Below the pieces are notes generated by a model. It ran no database searches. It was not told the origin of the DNA and saw only the letters and a list, made by a program, of their open reading frames with translations. Positions 52,069-60,323 of a stretch of DNA of 64,000 nt are shown piece after piece; the stretch's first letter is position 1; every line of letters begins with the position of its first letter. Origin of the DNA: Actinacidiphila yanglinensis (lineage in GTDB: Bacteria; Actinomycetota; Actinomycetes; Streptomycetales; Streptomycetaceae); the NCBI RefSeq assembly GCF_900107965.1, contig NZ_FNVU01000025.1, forward strand, positions 1 through 64,000, read 5' to 3'. A program made the position numbers and the translations under genes.

Positions 52069-52713
52069 TCACGGCAGCTCGAACCCCAGCTCCCGGGCGG
52101 CCGTCTCGGGGGTGGGCTGCGACCAGTGCGCGGCCACGGCCTCGTTGGTGGACAGCGACCGCGTCAGGGCCGAGTCGAGGTAGAGGATGCCGCCGAGGTG
52201 GTCGGTCTCGTGCTGCACGATGCGGGCCGGCCACCCGGTGAACACCTCGTCGACGGAGCGGCCGCGCTCGTCCCGCGCCCGCAACCGCACGCGGGCGTGC
52301 CGGGCCACCACCGCCTGCCACCCGGGCACGCTCAGGCAGCCCTCGAAGAAGGCGACGCGCTCGTCGCCCTCGGGTCGGTACGCGGGATTGACCAGCACCC
52401 GGAAGGGCAGCGGGGTGCGGCCGCGCGCCTCCAGCACCTCCGGCGAGCCGGGCGCCGGATCCTCCACCACCGCGATGCTCAGCGGGATGCCGACCTGTGT
52501 CGCCGCGAGCCCGACACCCGGGGCCGCGTGCATCGTCTCGCGCAGCGCGGCCACGAACCGGGCGAGCAGCGCGTCGTCGAGCTGGCCGTCGTACGGCTCG
52601 GCGACGCCGCGCAGGACGGCCTCGCCCGCGGCGACGATGGGCAACGGGCCGCCGGCTGCCAGGAGTTCCTCCACCCGCTCGGGCAGGGACATGTGTGTCG
52701 CGGAAGCAGTCAT
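52069..52713 (-). CDS. def: Peptide deformylase
   Basis: A 214-residue deformylase with the three metal-binding motifs: GVGLAATQVG (66-75), EGCLS with Cys126, and QHETDH (167-172) with two His ligands and the catalytic Glu. It removes the formyl group from new peptides. The upstream sequence ATGCTGACCCGCATGACTGCT almost repeats that of the TetR gene at 27081 and fits a leaderless start at 52713; the ATG at 52692 or 52726 is possible. It is most likely an additional copy beside a housekeeping def elsewhere, possibly giving resistance to actinonin-like inhibitors. Confidence 0.9.
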   Translation of the reverse strand: MTASATHMSLPERVEELLAAGGPLPIVAAGEAVLRGVAEPYDGQLDDALLARFVAALRETMHAAPGVGLAATQVGIPLSIAVVEDPAPGSPEVLEARGRTPLPFRVLVNPAYRPEGDERVAFFEGCLSVPGWQAVVARHARVRLRARDERGRSVDEVFTGWPARIVQHETDHLGGILYLDSALTRSLSTNEAVAAHWSQPTPETAARELGFELP

Positions 52714-53260
52714 GCGGGTCAGCATGCCAGTCCGAGCGGCCCGAACGTGGCCGGGGGTGCCCGGTGTGCCGGGGGTGCCGCGTGCGGGAAGCAGCGCGGC
52801 CGGCGGCGGCCGGTCCGCGCGGCGGGCCGGCCGAGCGGAGCTGCCCGGCCCGGTGCCCTCCTCGGTCCGGCCCGGCCCGCGTCGCCGGTCGGAGCGGCCC
52901 CGGTCCACGTGAGGTGCCGTACCGGGGCGGCGGCCGCGCACCGCCCGCCTGACAGCGCCCCCGTGGGATGCCGCGGGCGACGGCACCCCGGCCCTCAGTC
53001 ATCTGACGTACGAACTTCCCGGCGTCCCTCCCCCGGCCTGCCCCGCCGCCCGCCGGCATCCCGGCCTCGGTGGGCCCCCGGCGGGCGGCCGGAGCCCGCA
53101 CTCCCGGGTCAGCGGCGTGTGCGGGGCCGCCCGGTCCGGCCGGCTTCCGGCGCCCACATTCAGTCATTCGACTCTGGCCGCCGCCGTACTGCCTGAACGA
53201 TGCTGGGGCGGTCGCCCGTGTACCGGTGCCGGGTGATCGCCATGCTCGGAGGAACCAACC
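52714..53260. other. 547-base GC-rich intergenic region
   Basis: Between divergent def and hydrolase genes. An 11-bp inverted repeat (53046-53056 and 53078-53088, CCGCCCGCCGG) forms a hairpin with a 21-base loop. Near the hydrolase, GATGCT could be its -10. Otherwise I see no gene or motif. Confidence 0.35.
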
Positions 53261-54067
53261 GTGAACCGCACTCCCGTCGTCTTCATCCACGGCGCGTGGC
53301 TGCACGCGCTCGCCTGGGAGTCGTGGGCGGAACGCTTCGCCAGCCGGGGGTTCGTCGCGATGGCCCCCGGCTGGCCCGGGGAGGCGGACGAACCCCGGGA
53401 CGTGCGCCGGGACCCGGCGGGGCTCGGCGACATCGGCCTGGACGCGCTGACGGACCACTACGCCCGGTTCATGCGGTCGCTGGACGTCCCGCCGGTCATC
53501 GTCGGCCACTCCGTCGGCGGGCTCGTCGCCCAGCAGCTGCTCGGCGCCGGCATCGGCCGGGCCGCGGTGGCGATCGCGTCCGCCCCGGTCAACGACGTCC
53601 CGCTGCCCGCCGCCCGGGACCGGTTGTGGACCCCGGACGGCGCGCAGGGCGACGACCCCTTGGTGTCGCTGTCCGCGCGGGAGTTCCACCGGGTCTTCGC
53701 CAACACTGCCGGGGAGCAGGAGTCCGACGCGCTGTTCGAGCGGTACGTGGTGCCGGCCCCGCGGCGGCTGCTCGCCGACCTCGGGTGCGCGGACACGGCA
53801 CGCAGCCCCCGTGCGGCGGCGGACGTGGCCAACGCCCGCCGCGGCCCGCTGCTGCTGATCTCCGGGCAGGAGGACCTGCTGGTGCCCGACGTCGTGACCC
53901 GCGCGGCCTACAAGCAGTACGGCGACTCCACGGCGCTGACCGACCTGAAGCAGTTCGCGGACCGCGCCCACTCGCTGACCATCGACAGCGGATGGCGCTT
54001 CGTCGCCGACTACGTGCTCGGCTGGCTCGACGAACGCGGCATCCGGGCCGGGCAGGCGCGGGGCTGA
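53261..54067 (+). CDS. Alpha/beta hydrolase
   Basis: A 268-residue cytosolic hydrolase from a GTG with GGAGGAACC upstream. It has FIHGAWLHALAWESWAERF (oxyanion loop), the elbow GHSVGGL, an Asp in LLISGQEDLLVP and His in FADRAHSLTIDSGW. These are the marks of the EST/perhydrolase-like alpha/beta hydrolase group common in actinomycetes. It is convergent with the LuxR gene. The substrate is unknown. Confidence 0.88.
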   Translation: MNRTPVVFIHGAWLHALAWESWAERFASRGFVAMAPGWPGEADEPRDVRRDPAGLGDIGLDALTDHYARFMRSLDVPPVIVGHSVGGLVAQQLLGAGIGRAAVAIASAPVNDVPLPAARDRLWTPDGAQGDDPLVSLSAREFHRVFANTAGEQESDALFERYVVPAPRRLLADLGCADTARSPRAAADVANARRGPLLLISGQEDLLVPDVVTRAAYKQYGDSTALTDLKQFADRAHSLTIDSGWRFVADYVLGWLDERGIRAGQARG

Positions 54068-54131
54068 ACGCACCATGACCGACGGGTTGGTGGCCGGCGG
54101 GCCCGGGGAAGCGCACCCGCCCGCCCCCGGG

Positions 54132-56894
54132 TCACACGTTCTGGTCGCTGGGGAGCTTGCCCAGCGCGTCGCGCAGCGCGGCCCGCGAGGTGATGCCGAG
54201 CTTGGGGAACACCCGGTACAGGTGGGAGCTGACCGTACGCGGCGACAGGTGGATGCGCTCGCCGATCTCCTTGTTGGTCAGGCCCCTCGCGGCCAGGTCG
54301 GCGATGCGCTGCTCCTGCCAGGTGAGCGCCGCGAAGGGTGCCGAGGAGGAGGCGGCGGCCGTACCGGCCGCCCGCAGCTCCGCCCGGGCCCGCTCCGCCC
54401 AGTCGGGCGCGCCGAGCCGTTCGAAGGTCTCGGCTGCCAGCGTCAGCGAGGGCCGCGCGGCCTTGCGGCCCTGGGTGTGGCGCAGCCGGATGCCGTGCGC
54501 GAGCCGGATGCGGGCGTGCTCGAACGGGAAGGTCACCGCAGCCGGATGGGTCTCGGCGCGGTCGTACATCGCGTCGGCCTCGGCGGCGTCCTCGGCGGTC
54601 ATCGCCAGGGCCCCGTACGTGATCAGCGCGAGCCGGGGGGAGATGTCGGGCAGGTTCGCGTCGCGGGCCGCGAGCGCGTGGGCGCGCGCCTGCTGCGAGC
54701 GGCCGGTGTGCAGGGCCGCCTCGACGAGGTCGAGGAGGCTGCGGGAGGCCTGGTGGGCGTAGGGGGTGAAGGTGCCGGGGGGTGTGAGGCCGATGGCGTG
54801 GAGGTAGGCGGCCTCGTAGTCGCCCTCGCCGAGGGCGGCGGCGGTGCCCGTGGCGTCGGCGATCTGGGTGAGGAAGCCGACGCCGCGCGGGCGCGCCCAC
54901 GCGTCGACCTGGGCCTGGAGTTCCCGCGCGCGTTCGACGTCCCCGCGCAGGGCGGCCAGCAGGCCGAGGTACGCCTGGGTGTGGTGGACGAACAGCGCGT
55001 GCTGGTGGGTGATGGTCAGCTCCAGGCAGCGCTGCCCGGTGCGTTCGGCCTCGGCCCACTCCCCGACCGCGATCTGGTCGAGCATGATCAGGTGCAGCAT
55101 GGTCATGGCGTCGGCCACGGCCCCCGTCTCGACCTCGCGGTCCACGGTGCGCTGCAGATGCGGCCGGTACTGGCTGAGGGTGTCCACGTGGTACGCGGCG
55201 ACGCACAGCCGGGTGACGTCCCACGGCTCGAGGCCCTGGGGGTCGGCGAAGGCGCGCTCCACCCGCGCGTGCAGGCCGGCGCCGCGGCGCACCACGTCGC
55301 CCCAGGCGTCCTCGTAGATGCGGGTGAGCGGGGGCACCAGGTGGCCCACGTCGTCCAGGATCCGGTGGGTCCGCTCCCAGGCGGCGTCGTCGCTGGCGTA
55401 CTGGTTGATGACCAGCAGCAGGTCGACCAGGCGCGTGAGCACCTCGTCCGGCTCCTTCACCCCCGCGTCGCGCATGCTCTCGACCGCCGCGCAGATCTGG
55501 CGCTGGGTGGACCGTACGTCCCCGTCCTCGAAGAGCGCCGCGTAGCCGGCGGCGAGCGCCGCGGCCGGGGAGTCGTTCGCGCCGGGGCCGCCGCCGGCGC
55601 CGGCGAGTTGCCGGGCGTGGTCCAACTGGCCCGAGTGCCCGGCGATGTAGGCCGCGTCGCCCAGCCGCCGGTGCCGTTCCTCGGGGCTCTCGCTGAGTTC
55701 GGCGGCCCGGGTCAGCCAGGCCACGGCGGCCAGCGCGCCGCCGCGCAGGGTGGCGGAGTCCGCGGCCGCCTCCAAGGTGGCGGCGACCTGCTCGTCCGGG
55801 TCGATCGTCGAGGCCGCCAGGTGGGAGGCGCGGCGTTCCAGGTCGGCGCGGTGCAGATCCGCGAGCACCGCGTGGGCGGCGCGCCGCTGGTTGGGGGTGG
55901 CGGTCTGCACGACGGTCGAGCGCACCAGGGGGTGGCGGAAGACGAAGTCGCCGCTGAGCGGGTCGACGTCCAGCAGGCCGCGGGCCGCGGCCTCGTCGGC
56001 GTCCCTCATCCGGTACCGCGTGCCGCGGGTGCGGTCGGCGGCGCTGCCCGCGCCGACGCCGTCCAAGGCGCCGCGCAGCAACTCGGCCCGCACGGACGGT
56101 TCGAGGGCCTCGATGCGCGCCCCGTAGACCTGGTGCAGGCGCTGGGGCAGGGGTATGCCGGTGTAGCCGGACACGTTTCCGCCGCCGCGTTCGGCCCGGG
56201 CACCGGAGACGTGCGGCGGCAGTTCCAGCAGCGCCAGCGGGTTGCCCCGGGCCTCGTCCAGCACCAGCCGGCGGACGCTTGGGTCCAGCGCGGTGTGGCG
56301 GGTGTCCAGGAGTTCCTCGGCGGCCGCCTCCGACAGCGTCGCCACCGCCAGTTCGGGCAGGGCGGCCGTGTCGAAGCCCGAGGGCACGCCGGCCCGCAGG
56401 CCGACGAGGAGCTTGACCGCGCTGCCGGTCAGCCGGCGTCCCACGAAGCCGCACACCTCGGTGCTGGAGCCGTCGAGCCACTGGCCGTCGTCGAGGACCA
56501 GCACCAGGGGTTCGTGCGACGCGGCGAGGGACAGCAGGTCCAGGACGGCGATGCCGAGCGTCATGACCGAGGGCGAAGTGCTCCCGCCCCTGCCGAAGAC
56601 GACGTCGAAGACGCTCCGCTGGGCCGGGTCCAGCTGGTCGATGGAGGGCAGCAGCGGGTACAGGAACTGGTGCAGGCCGGCGAACGGCAGCTCCGATTCC
56701 GCCTCGACGCCCGCCGCCCGGATCACCCGGTGCCCCTGCTCCGCGGCGAGTTCGGCCGCGTGGTCCAGCAGCGCGCTCTTGCCCACGCCCGCGTCGCCGC
56801 GCAGCACGAGCACGCGCCCGCCGGTGGCCGCCGTGAACTCCGACAACACCTCCCGCTCGGTCTCCCGACCGACCATGGCCCCGATCGACCCCAC
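54132..56894 (-). CDS. LuxR family regulator with AAA ATPase (LAL)
   Basis: A protein of about 920 residues. The N-terminal AAA domain (LRGDAGVGKSALLDHAAELA as Walker A region, VLVLDDGQWLDGSS as Walker B region) is followed by a long helical TPR-like middle and a C-terminal LuxR helix-turn-helix (LTWQEQRIADLAARGLTNKEIGERIHLSPRTVSSHLYRVFPKLGI). LAL regulators are ATP-dependent activators, often of antibiotic or transport genes. The GTG at 56894 with GAAGGGAG upstream is preferred over the GTG at 56921. The upstream region contains ATACGTGTGTC. Confidence 0.92.
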   Translation of the reverse strand: MGSIGAMVGRETEREVLSEFTAATGGRVLVLRGDAGVGKSALLDHAAELAAEQGHRVIRAAGVEAESELPFAGLHQFLYPLLPSIDQLDPAQRSVFDVVFGRGGSTSPSVMTLGIAVLDLLSLAASHEPLVLVLDDGQWLDGSSTEVCGFVGRRLTGSAVKLLVGLRAGVPSGFDTAALPELAVATLSEAAAEELLDTRHTALDPSVRRLVLDEARGNPLALLELPPHVSGARAERGGGNVSGYTGIPLPQRLHQVYGARIEALEPSVRAELLRGALDGVGAGSAADRTRGTRYRMRDADEAAARGLLDVDPLSGDFVFRHPLVRSTVVQTATPNQRRAAHAVLADLHRADLERRASHLAASTIDPDEQVAATLEAAADSATLRGGALAAVAWLTRAAELSESPEERHRRLGDAAYIAGHSGQLDHARQLAGAGGGPGANDSPAAALAAGYAALFEDGDVRSTQRQICAAVESMRDAGVKEPDEVLTRLVDLLLVINQYASDDAAWERTHRILDDVGHLVPPLTRIYEDAWGDVVRRGAGLHARVERAFADPQGLEPWDVTRLCVAAYHVDTLSQYRPHLQRTVDREVETGAVADAMTMLHLIMLDQIAVGEWAEAERTGQRCLELTITHQHALFVHHTQAYLGLLAALRGDVERARELQAQVDAWARPRGVGFLTQIADATGTAAALGEGDYEAAYLHAIGLTPPGTFTPYAHQASRSLLDLVEAALHTGRSQQARAHALAARDANLPDISPRLALITYGALAMTAEDAAEADAMYDRAETHPAAVTFPFEHARIRLAHGIRLRHTQGRKAARPSLTLAAETFERLGAPDWAERARAELRAAGTAAASSSAPFAALTWQEQRIADLAARGLTNKEIGERIHLSPRTVSSHLYRVFPKLGITSRAALRDALGKLPSDQNV

Positions 56895-57286
56895 GCCCCC
56901 ACTCCCTTCAGCCCTGGACACGCCGGACCGGAACGCTGCCGCGCTGGTGCGGAACGGAACGTGCCAGGTCCAGGGGCGACAGTACGCTGTCGTTCCGCCG
57001 GGCCGCGGCGCCGTCCATTTCCGTCGGGCGCCCTTGCTGGCTGGTCAGGGGCGCGTTCCGGAAGCCGCACCCGCCGTGGGAACTCATACGTGTGTCCCGG
57101 TCCGGCGGTGAGCGGCCGTGCTCGCCCCTAGTATGACCGAAAAGTGACGCCGGTCTCGTGTCGATGTGTCTGCTTCTGCGAGACACGTGTCACATGTGGC
57201 GGGACGGTACGGTGCCGTACCGGTCGGTACGCGGTCGGGACCGCGCTTTCCGCCCGGCCCCGGCGGGCGGGTTAGGGTTCAGGAAG
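56895..57286. other. Divergent region between LuxR and sigma factor genes
   Basis: About 390 bases. ATACGTGTGTC (57086-57096), CGATGTGTC (57162), GACACGTGTC (57182-57191, perfect palindrome) and CACATGTGG (57191) are clustered around an AT-rich stretch (AGTATGACCGAAAAGTGACG). TAGGGT ten bases before the sigma gene may be its -10. Confidence 0.45.
57182..57191. promoter_or_regulatory. Palindrome GACACGTGTC
   Basis: A perfect 10-bp palindrome identical to the one at 22191, about 100 bases before the sigma factor gene. Confidence 0.45.
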
Positions 57287-58273
57287 ATGTCTCGGTCAGG
57301 AACGGGTATGGACGGAACGCCGCAGGACGCCGGGCCGGCGATGGACGCGGCCCTGACCCGCGCCGCGCAGGCGGGCGACGTGTCGGCCCTGGCGCTGCTG
57401 CTGGAGCGGCACCGGCCCGGGATGCGGGCGGTGGCGGTCAGCCTGCTGGGGCCGGGCCCCGACGTGGAGGACGTCCTGCAGGACGCGGCGCTGGTGGCGC
57501 TGCGGCGCATCGTGGACGTCCGCGATCCGGAGGCCGTCGGAGCGTGGCTGCGGATGGTCGTGCGCAACGGCTGCCGGAGCCTGCAGCGGGCCGCCCGGAG
57601 GGTCGAGCCGGTCGCACAGGTGCCGCTGCCGCCGGACCTCGGCACCCCCGAACAGGTCCTGCACGGCCACGCGCTGCGGGACTGGGTGTGGGAGGCCGTC
57701 GAGACGCTGTCCCCGGCCCTGCGGCTGCCGGTGGTGCTGCGCTACTTCTCCGCCGGGATCACCTCCTACCAGCAGATCGCCGAGGCCTGCGCGATCCCGG
57801 TCGGCACCGTGCGCAGCCGGCTGAACCAGGCGCGCACCGCCCTGGAGCGGGCCCTGACGGCGACCGCGGCCGGCGCGCACAGCGACACGCAGCGCCGTAC
57901 GCGGGACAGCTGGCAGGATGCCCGTGACATGCTCGCGGCCGCCGAACGCGGTGAGTTCGGCCGGGTGGTCAAGGACCGCTGCTCCCGCGAGGTCTCCCTG
58001 CTGGCCGGGGGCGCGCGGCTCGGCGGCGCCGGGATGCTGCTGGCGGGCATGGACCTCGACCTCTCTGCGGGCGTACGCCAGCGGCCCCTGCACGTGACGG
58101 CCGGCCGCTCCCTGGTGGTGTGGGAGATGGAACTCCTCAGCCCGCCCGACGATCCCGACCACTGCCCGCCCGGGGTCGCCTGGATCATGACGGTGGAGGA
58201 GGGCCGCTTCCAGCGGGTCTCCCTGCACCACGCGGCGCGCCCGCAGGCCGGGTCCGTGCCCGACGCCGCCTGA
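57287..58273 (+). CDS. ECF sigma factor with C-terminal NTF2-like domain
   Basis: A 328-residue sigma-70 factor. Region 2 (LLERHRPGMRAVAVSLLGPGPDVEDVLQDAALVALRRIVDVRDPEAVGAWLRMVVRNG when read across blocks) and region 4 (PVVLRYFSAGITSYQQIAEACAIPVGTVRSRLNQARTALERAL) are followed by a 110-residue SnoaL/NTF2-like domain. Such C-terminal domains replace an anti-sigma factor and regulate activity. The ATG at 57287 has a poor ribosome-binding site and TAGGGT ten bases before it; an in-frame ATG at 57308 is possible. The alpha/beta hydrolase downstream may be its target. Confidence 0.9.
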   Translation: MSRSGTGMDGTPQDAGPAMDAALTRAAQAGDVSALALLLERHRPGMRAVAVSLLGPGPDVEDVLQDAALVALRRIVDVRDPEAVGAWLRMVVRNGCRSLQRAARRVEPVAQVPLPPDLGTPEQVLHGHALRDWVWEAVETLSPALRLPVVLRYFSAGITSYQQIAEACAIPVGTVRSRLNQARTALERALTATAAGAHSDTQRRTRDSWQDARDMLAAAERGEFGRVVKDRCSREVSLLAGGARLGGAGMLLAGMDLDLSAGVRQRPLHVTAGRSLVVWEMELLSPPDDPDHCPPGVAWIMTVEEGRFQRVSLHHAARPQAGSVPDAA

Positions 58274-58343
58274 TCCGGTGCCGGGCGCCGCCTGATTCCG
58301 TGCCCGAAGCGGCCTGATCCGGTGCCCGAAGCCGCCTGAGTCC
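58256..58343 (+). repeat. 22-bp tandem repeat, four copies, starting inside the sigma gene end
   Basis: Four units of 22 bp (58256, 58278, 58300 and 58322), each like GTGCCCGAAGCCGCCTGATC. The first contains the last codons and the TGA stop of the sigma gene, and each later copy repeats a TGA. As 22 is not a multiple of three, the copies do not extend the protein. It looks like recent slippage duplication of the gene tail. Confidence 0.7.
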
Positions 58344-58450
58344 CCTCCCCGCGCGCCCCTGCCCGGGCGGCATGACCCAGATCACACCGTCCCGATCGAA
58401 CTTCGCGGCCTCCACTCCGTCATGTCGGTGTCAGTGCCAGTCAGTACCGG

Positions 58451-58467
58451 CCACTGCCCGCCAGTGG
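58451..58467. promoter_or_regulatory. Inverted repeat CCACTG-N5-CAGTGG
   Basis: Perfect 6-bp arms, 25 bases before the hydrolase ATG, with further CAGTGCCAGTCAG repeats just upstream. It may be an operator or leader hairpin. Confidence 0.4.
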
Positions 58468-58491
58468 CACCTTCACCGTACGGAGACCGCG

Positions 58492-59430
58492 ATGAGCGAC
58501 CGCCTTCCCTCGCAGCACGACGACGCCCCGGCGTCCGGCCCCCTCTCCCCCGGCACCCACACCTACACGCTGGCCGGTGTGGTCCAGCGCTACCACGTCC
58601 ACGGCAGCGGCCCGGTGTGCGTGGCCCACTCCGGCGGCCCGGGCATCGACTGGGAGTACCTGCGCATGCCCGCCCTCGAGGAGCACCTGACCATGGTGTA
58701 CGTCGAGCCCGTCGGCACCGCCCCGGACAGCCGGCTGCCCACCCACCCGCACGGGTACACCCGGGAGCGGTACAGCACCTTCCTGGAGGTGCTGGTCAAC
58801 CGGCTCGGCGTGCCCGAGGTGCACCTGCTGGGTCATTCGCACGGCGCGTTCGTGGCCGCCTACCACGCCCTGTACCGCCCCGAACGCCTCGCGGGCGTGG
58901 TGCTGTACGAGGGCGCACCGGTCACGGGCCCGGAGCACGGCGCGGAGGCGGCCCGCATGGTCGAGGCGTTCGCCGCGCGGCACGCCGACCATCCGGGGCT
59001 GCCCGGTGTGCTGGCCGCGTTCGCCGCGCTGTCCGGCCTGTCCACCGACGAGCAGACCACGGCGGCGGCCCGGGGCGTGCTGCCCTCCTACTTCGCCGAC
59101 TTCTGGGGCGACGAGGAGCGGCTGGCCCCGTTCCGGGACGCCGTGCGGGCCACGTACATCTCGGGGCTGGACGAGGACCTGACGCCCGATGTGATCGACG
59201 ACCGGGCCGCACTGAAGGGGCTGGAAGTCCCCGCACTGGTGGTCGTCGGCCGGCACGACGTGATCTGCGGGGTGCGCTGGGCGCGGGAACTCGACGAGCT
59301 GATCCCCGACTCGGACCTGCTGGTGCTGGAGAACAGCGGGCACATGGGGCACCTGGAGGAGCCGGATCTCTTCGCGGAGGCGGTGCGCCGCTTCGTGCTG
59401 CGGACAGGTGCGCAGCAGGCAGCCGGCTGA
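58492..59430 (+). CDS. Alpha/beta hydrolase, proline iminopeptidase-like
   Basis: A 312-residue hydrolase: VAHSGGPGIDWEYLRMPALEE (HGGPG-like oxyanion loop), elbow GHSHGAF, VVGRHDVICGVRWA with Asp, and LENSGHMGHLEEPDLF with His. The HSGGPG motif is that of prolyl iminopeptidase relatives. GGAG lies before the ATG. It follows the ECF sigma gene and its tandem repeat by about 150 bases on the same strand and may be its target. Confidence 0.88.
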   Translation: MSDRLPSQHDDAPASGPLSPGTHTYTLAGVVQRYHVHGSGPVCVAHSGGPGIDWEYLRMPALEEHLTMVYVEPVGTAPDSRLPTHPHGYTRERYSTFLEVLVNRLGVPEVHLLGHSHGAFVAAYHALYRPERLAGVVLYEGAPVTGPEHGAEAARMVEAFAARHADHPGLPGVLAAFAALSGLSTDEQTTAAARGVLPSYFADFWGDEERLAPFRDAVRATYISGLDEDLTPDVIDDRAALKGLEVPALVVVGRHDVICGVRWARELDELIPDSDLLVLENSGHMGHLEEPDLFAEAVRRFVLRTGAQQAAG

Positions 59431-59572
59431 CTTAGGTCACGCGGTCCGCCCCCCTTCGCCGCGCCGTCACCAGGCAGGCCCATCACGCGGGCCTCCCCGC
59501 GCGGCAGGCGGGCGGGCGGGCCGTGTCGGCCGGCGCCTTTCCGTCACGGGCCGTGCCGGGCCCTTGCGTTGA

Positions 59573-59619
59573 CCGTCAACTGACCGATGTGGCGGCGGCG
59601 CCGTGAGCCGAGAGTGGTG
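59573..59619 (+). promoter_or_regulatory. 47-bp element, copy 2
   Basis: CCGTCAACTGAC, GATGTGG and AGTGGTG at the same offsets as in the copy at 47533-47579. It stands 39 bases before the SsgA-like gene. Confidence 0.5.
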
Positions 59620-59658
59620 GCCAAGACAAGACGTCGTCCCACGGAGGGAACCCCTGCC

Positions 59659-60126
59659 ATGCACCGCGATCAGTCACCACTGCGGGCTCGTTCGCAACCC
59701 GGCGCCGTGCCTTCGCTGATCCTGGAACTCGACCAGATGCTCGACGAATTCACCCGGCTCCCGGTGCGGGCGGAGTTCATCTTCGACCCGGACGAACCCG
59801 CCCTGATCCGGGTGGAGTTCCGTGCCGAGCGCGGGCCGGGGCTCATCTGGCACATCGGCCGCGAGCTGCTCCAGCGCGGCCTGACCACGATGAGCGGCTC
59901 CGGCGACGTACGGATGTGGCCGACGCTGCCCGGGGAGCGGCCCTCGTCCTGGCTGCTGCTGGACTCGCAGGAGGTGGAAGCCCTCTTCGAGTTGCCCCGG
60001 GACCGGCTGGCCGCGTGGCTGGAGACCACCTACCGCGCGGCCCCGGCCGGGACGGAGCTGGACGGTCTGGACTGGGACGGCTTCCTCACCGGACTGCTCG
60101 ACGGCCGCGGATCGGCGTCCGCCTGA
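59659..60126 (+). CDS. SsgA family sporulation/cell division regulator
   Basis: A 155-residue SsgA-like protein: LPVRAEFIFDPDEPALIRVEFRAE, GLIWHIGRELLQRGLTTMSGSGDVRMWPT, FELPRDRLAAWLETTYRAAPAGTE, matching the conserved blocks of SALPs. SALPs are unique to morphologically complex actinomycetes and guide septum formation and spore maturation. GGAGGG lies before the ATG. Which of the Ssg subfamilies it belongs to is not clear. The 47-bp element upstream also precedes the exported hydrolase at 47701. Confidence 0.88.
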   Translation: MHRDQSPLRARSQPGAVPSLILELDQMLDEFTRLPVRAEFIFDPDEPALIRVEFRAERGPGLIWHIGRELLQRGLTTMSGSGDVRMWPTLPGERPSSWLLLDSQEVEALFELPRDRLAAWLETTYRAAPAGTELDGLDWDGFLTGLLDGRGSASA

Positions 60127-60155
60127 CCGGCGGCCCGCCGGGCGTCGGAGGTGGG

Positions 60156-60190
60156 TTGCCTTCCCGTGCGTCACCTGTCAGAGTGGTGAC
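60156..60190 (+). promoter_or_regulatory. Promoter with 21-bp operator upstream of the Bax-inhibitor-like gene
   Basis: TTGCCT (60156-60161), 17 bases, CAGAGT (60179-60184), with GTCACC-N9-GGTGAC (60170-60190) over the -10. This is the same layout as the CGNR promoter at 16890. CACATGTG follows at 60242-60249. Confidence 0.62.
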
Positions 60191-60323
60191 GCAATCAGGA
60201 ACGACGTCGCCGCCGCCGTCCGGTCGGCCCCGCACCCTTCACACATGTGCGGAGCGGGACCCGGGATCCCCGGTGACACCGCACCACCCCACACCGCGTA
60301 CGCGGTGGACCAGGAGGAACGAC

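Noticed and set aside
52497..52952. Plus-strand frame antisense to deformylase
   Set aside because: Arg/Ala/Pro-rich product without a start signal, lying across the def coding region.
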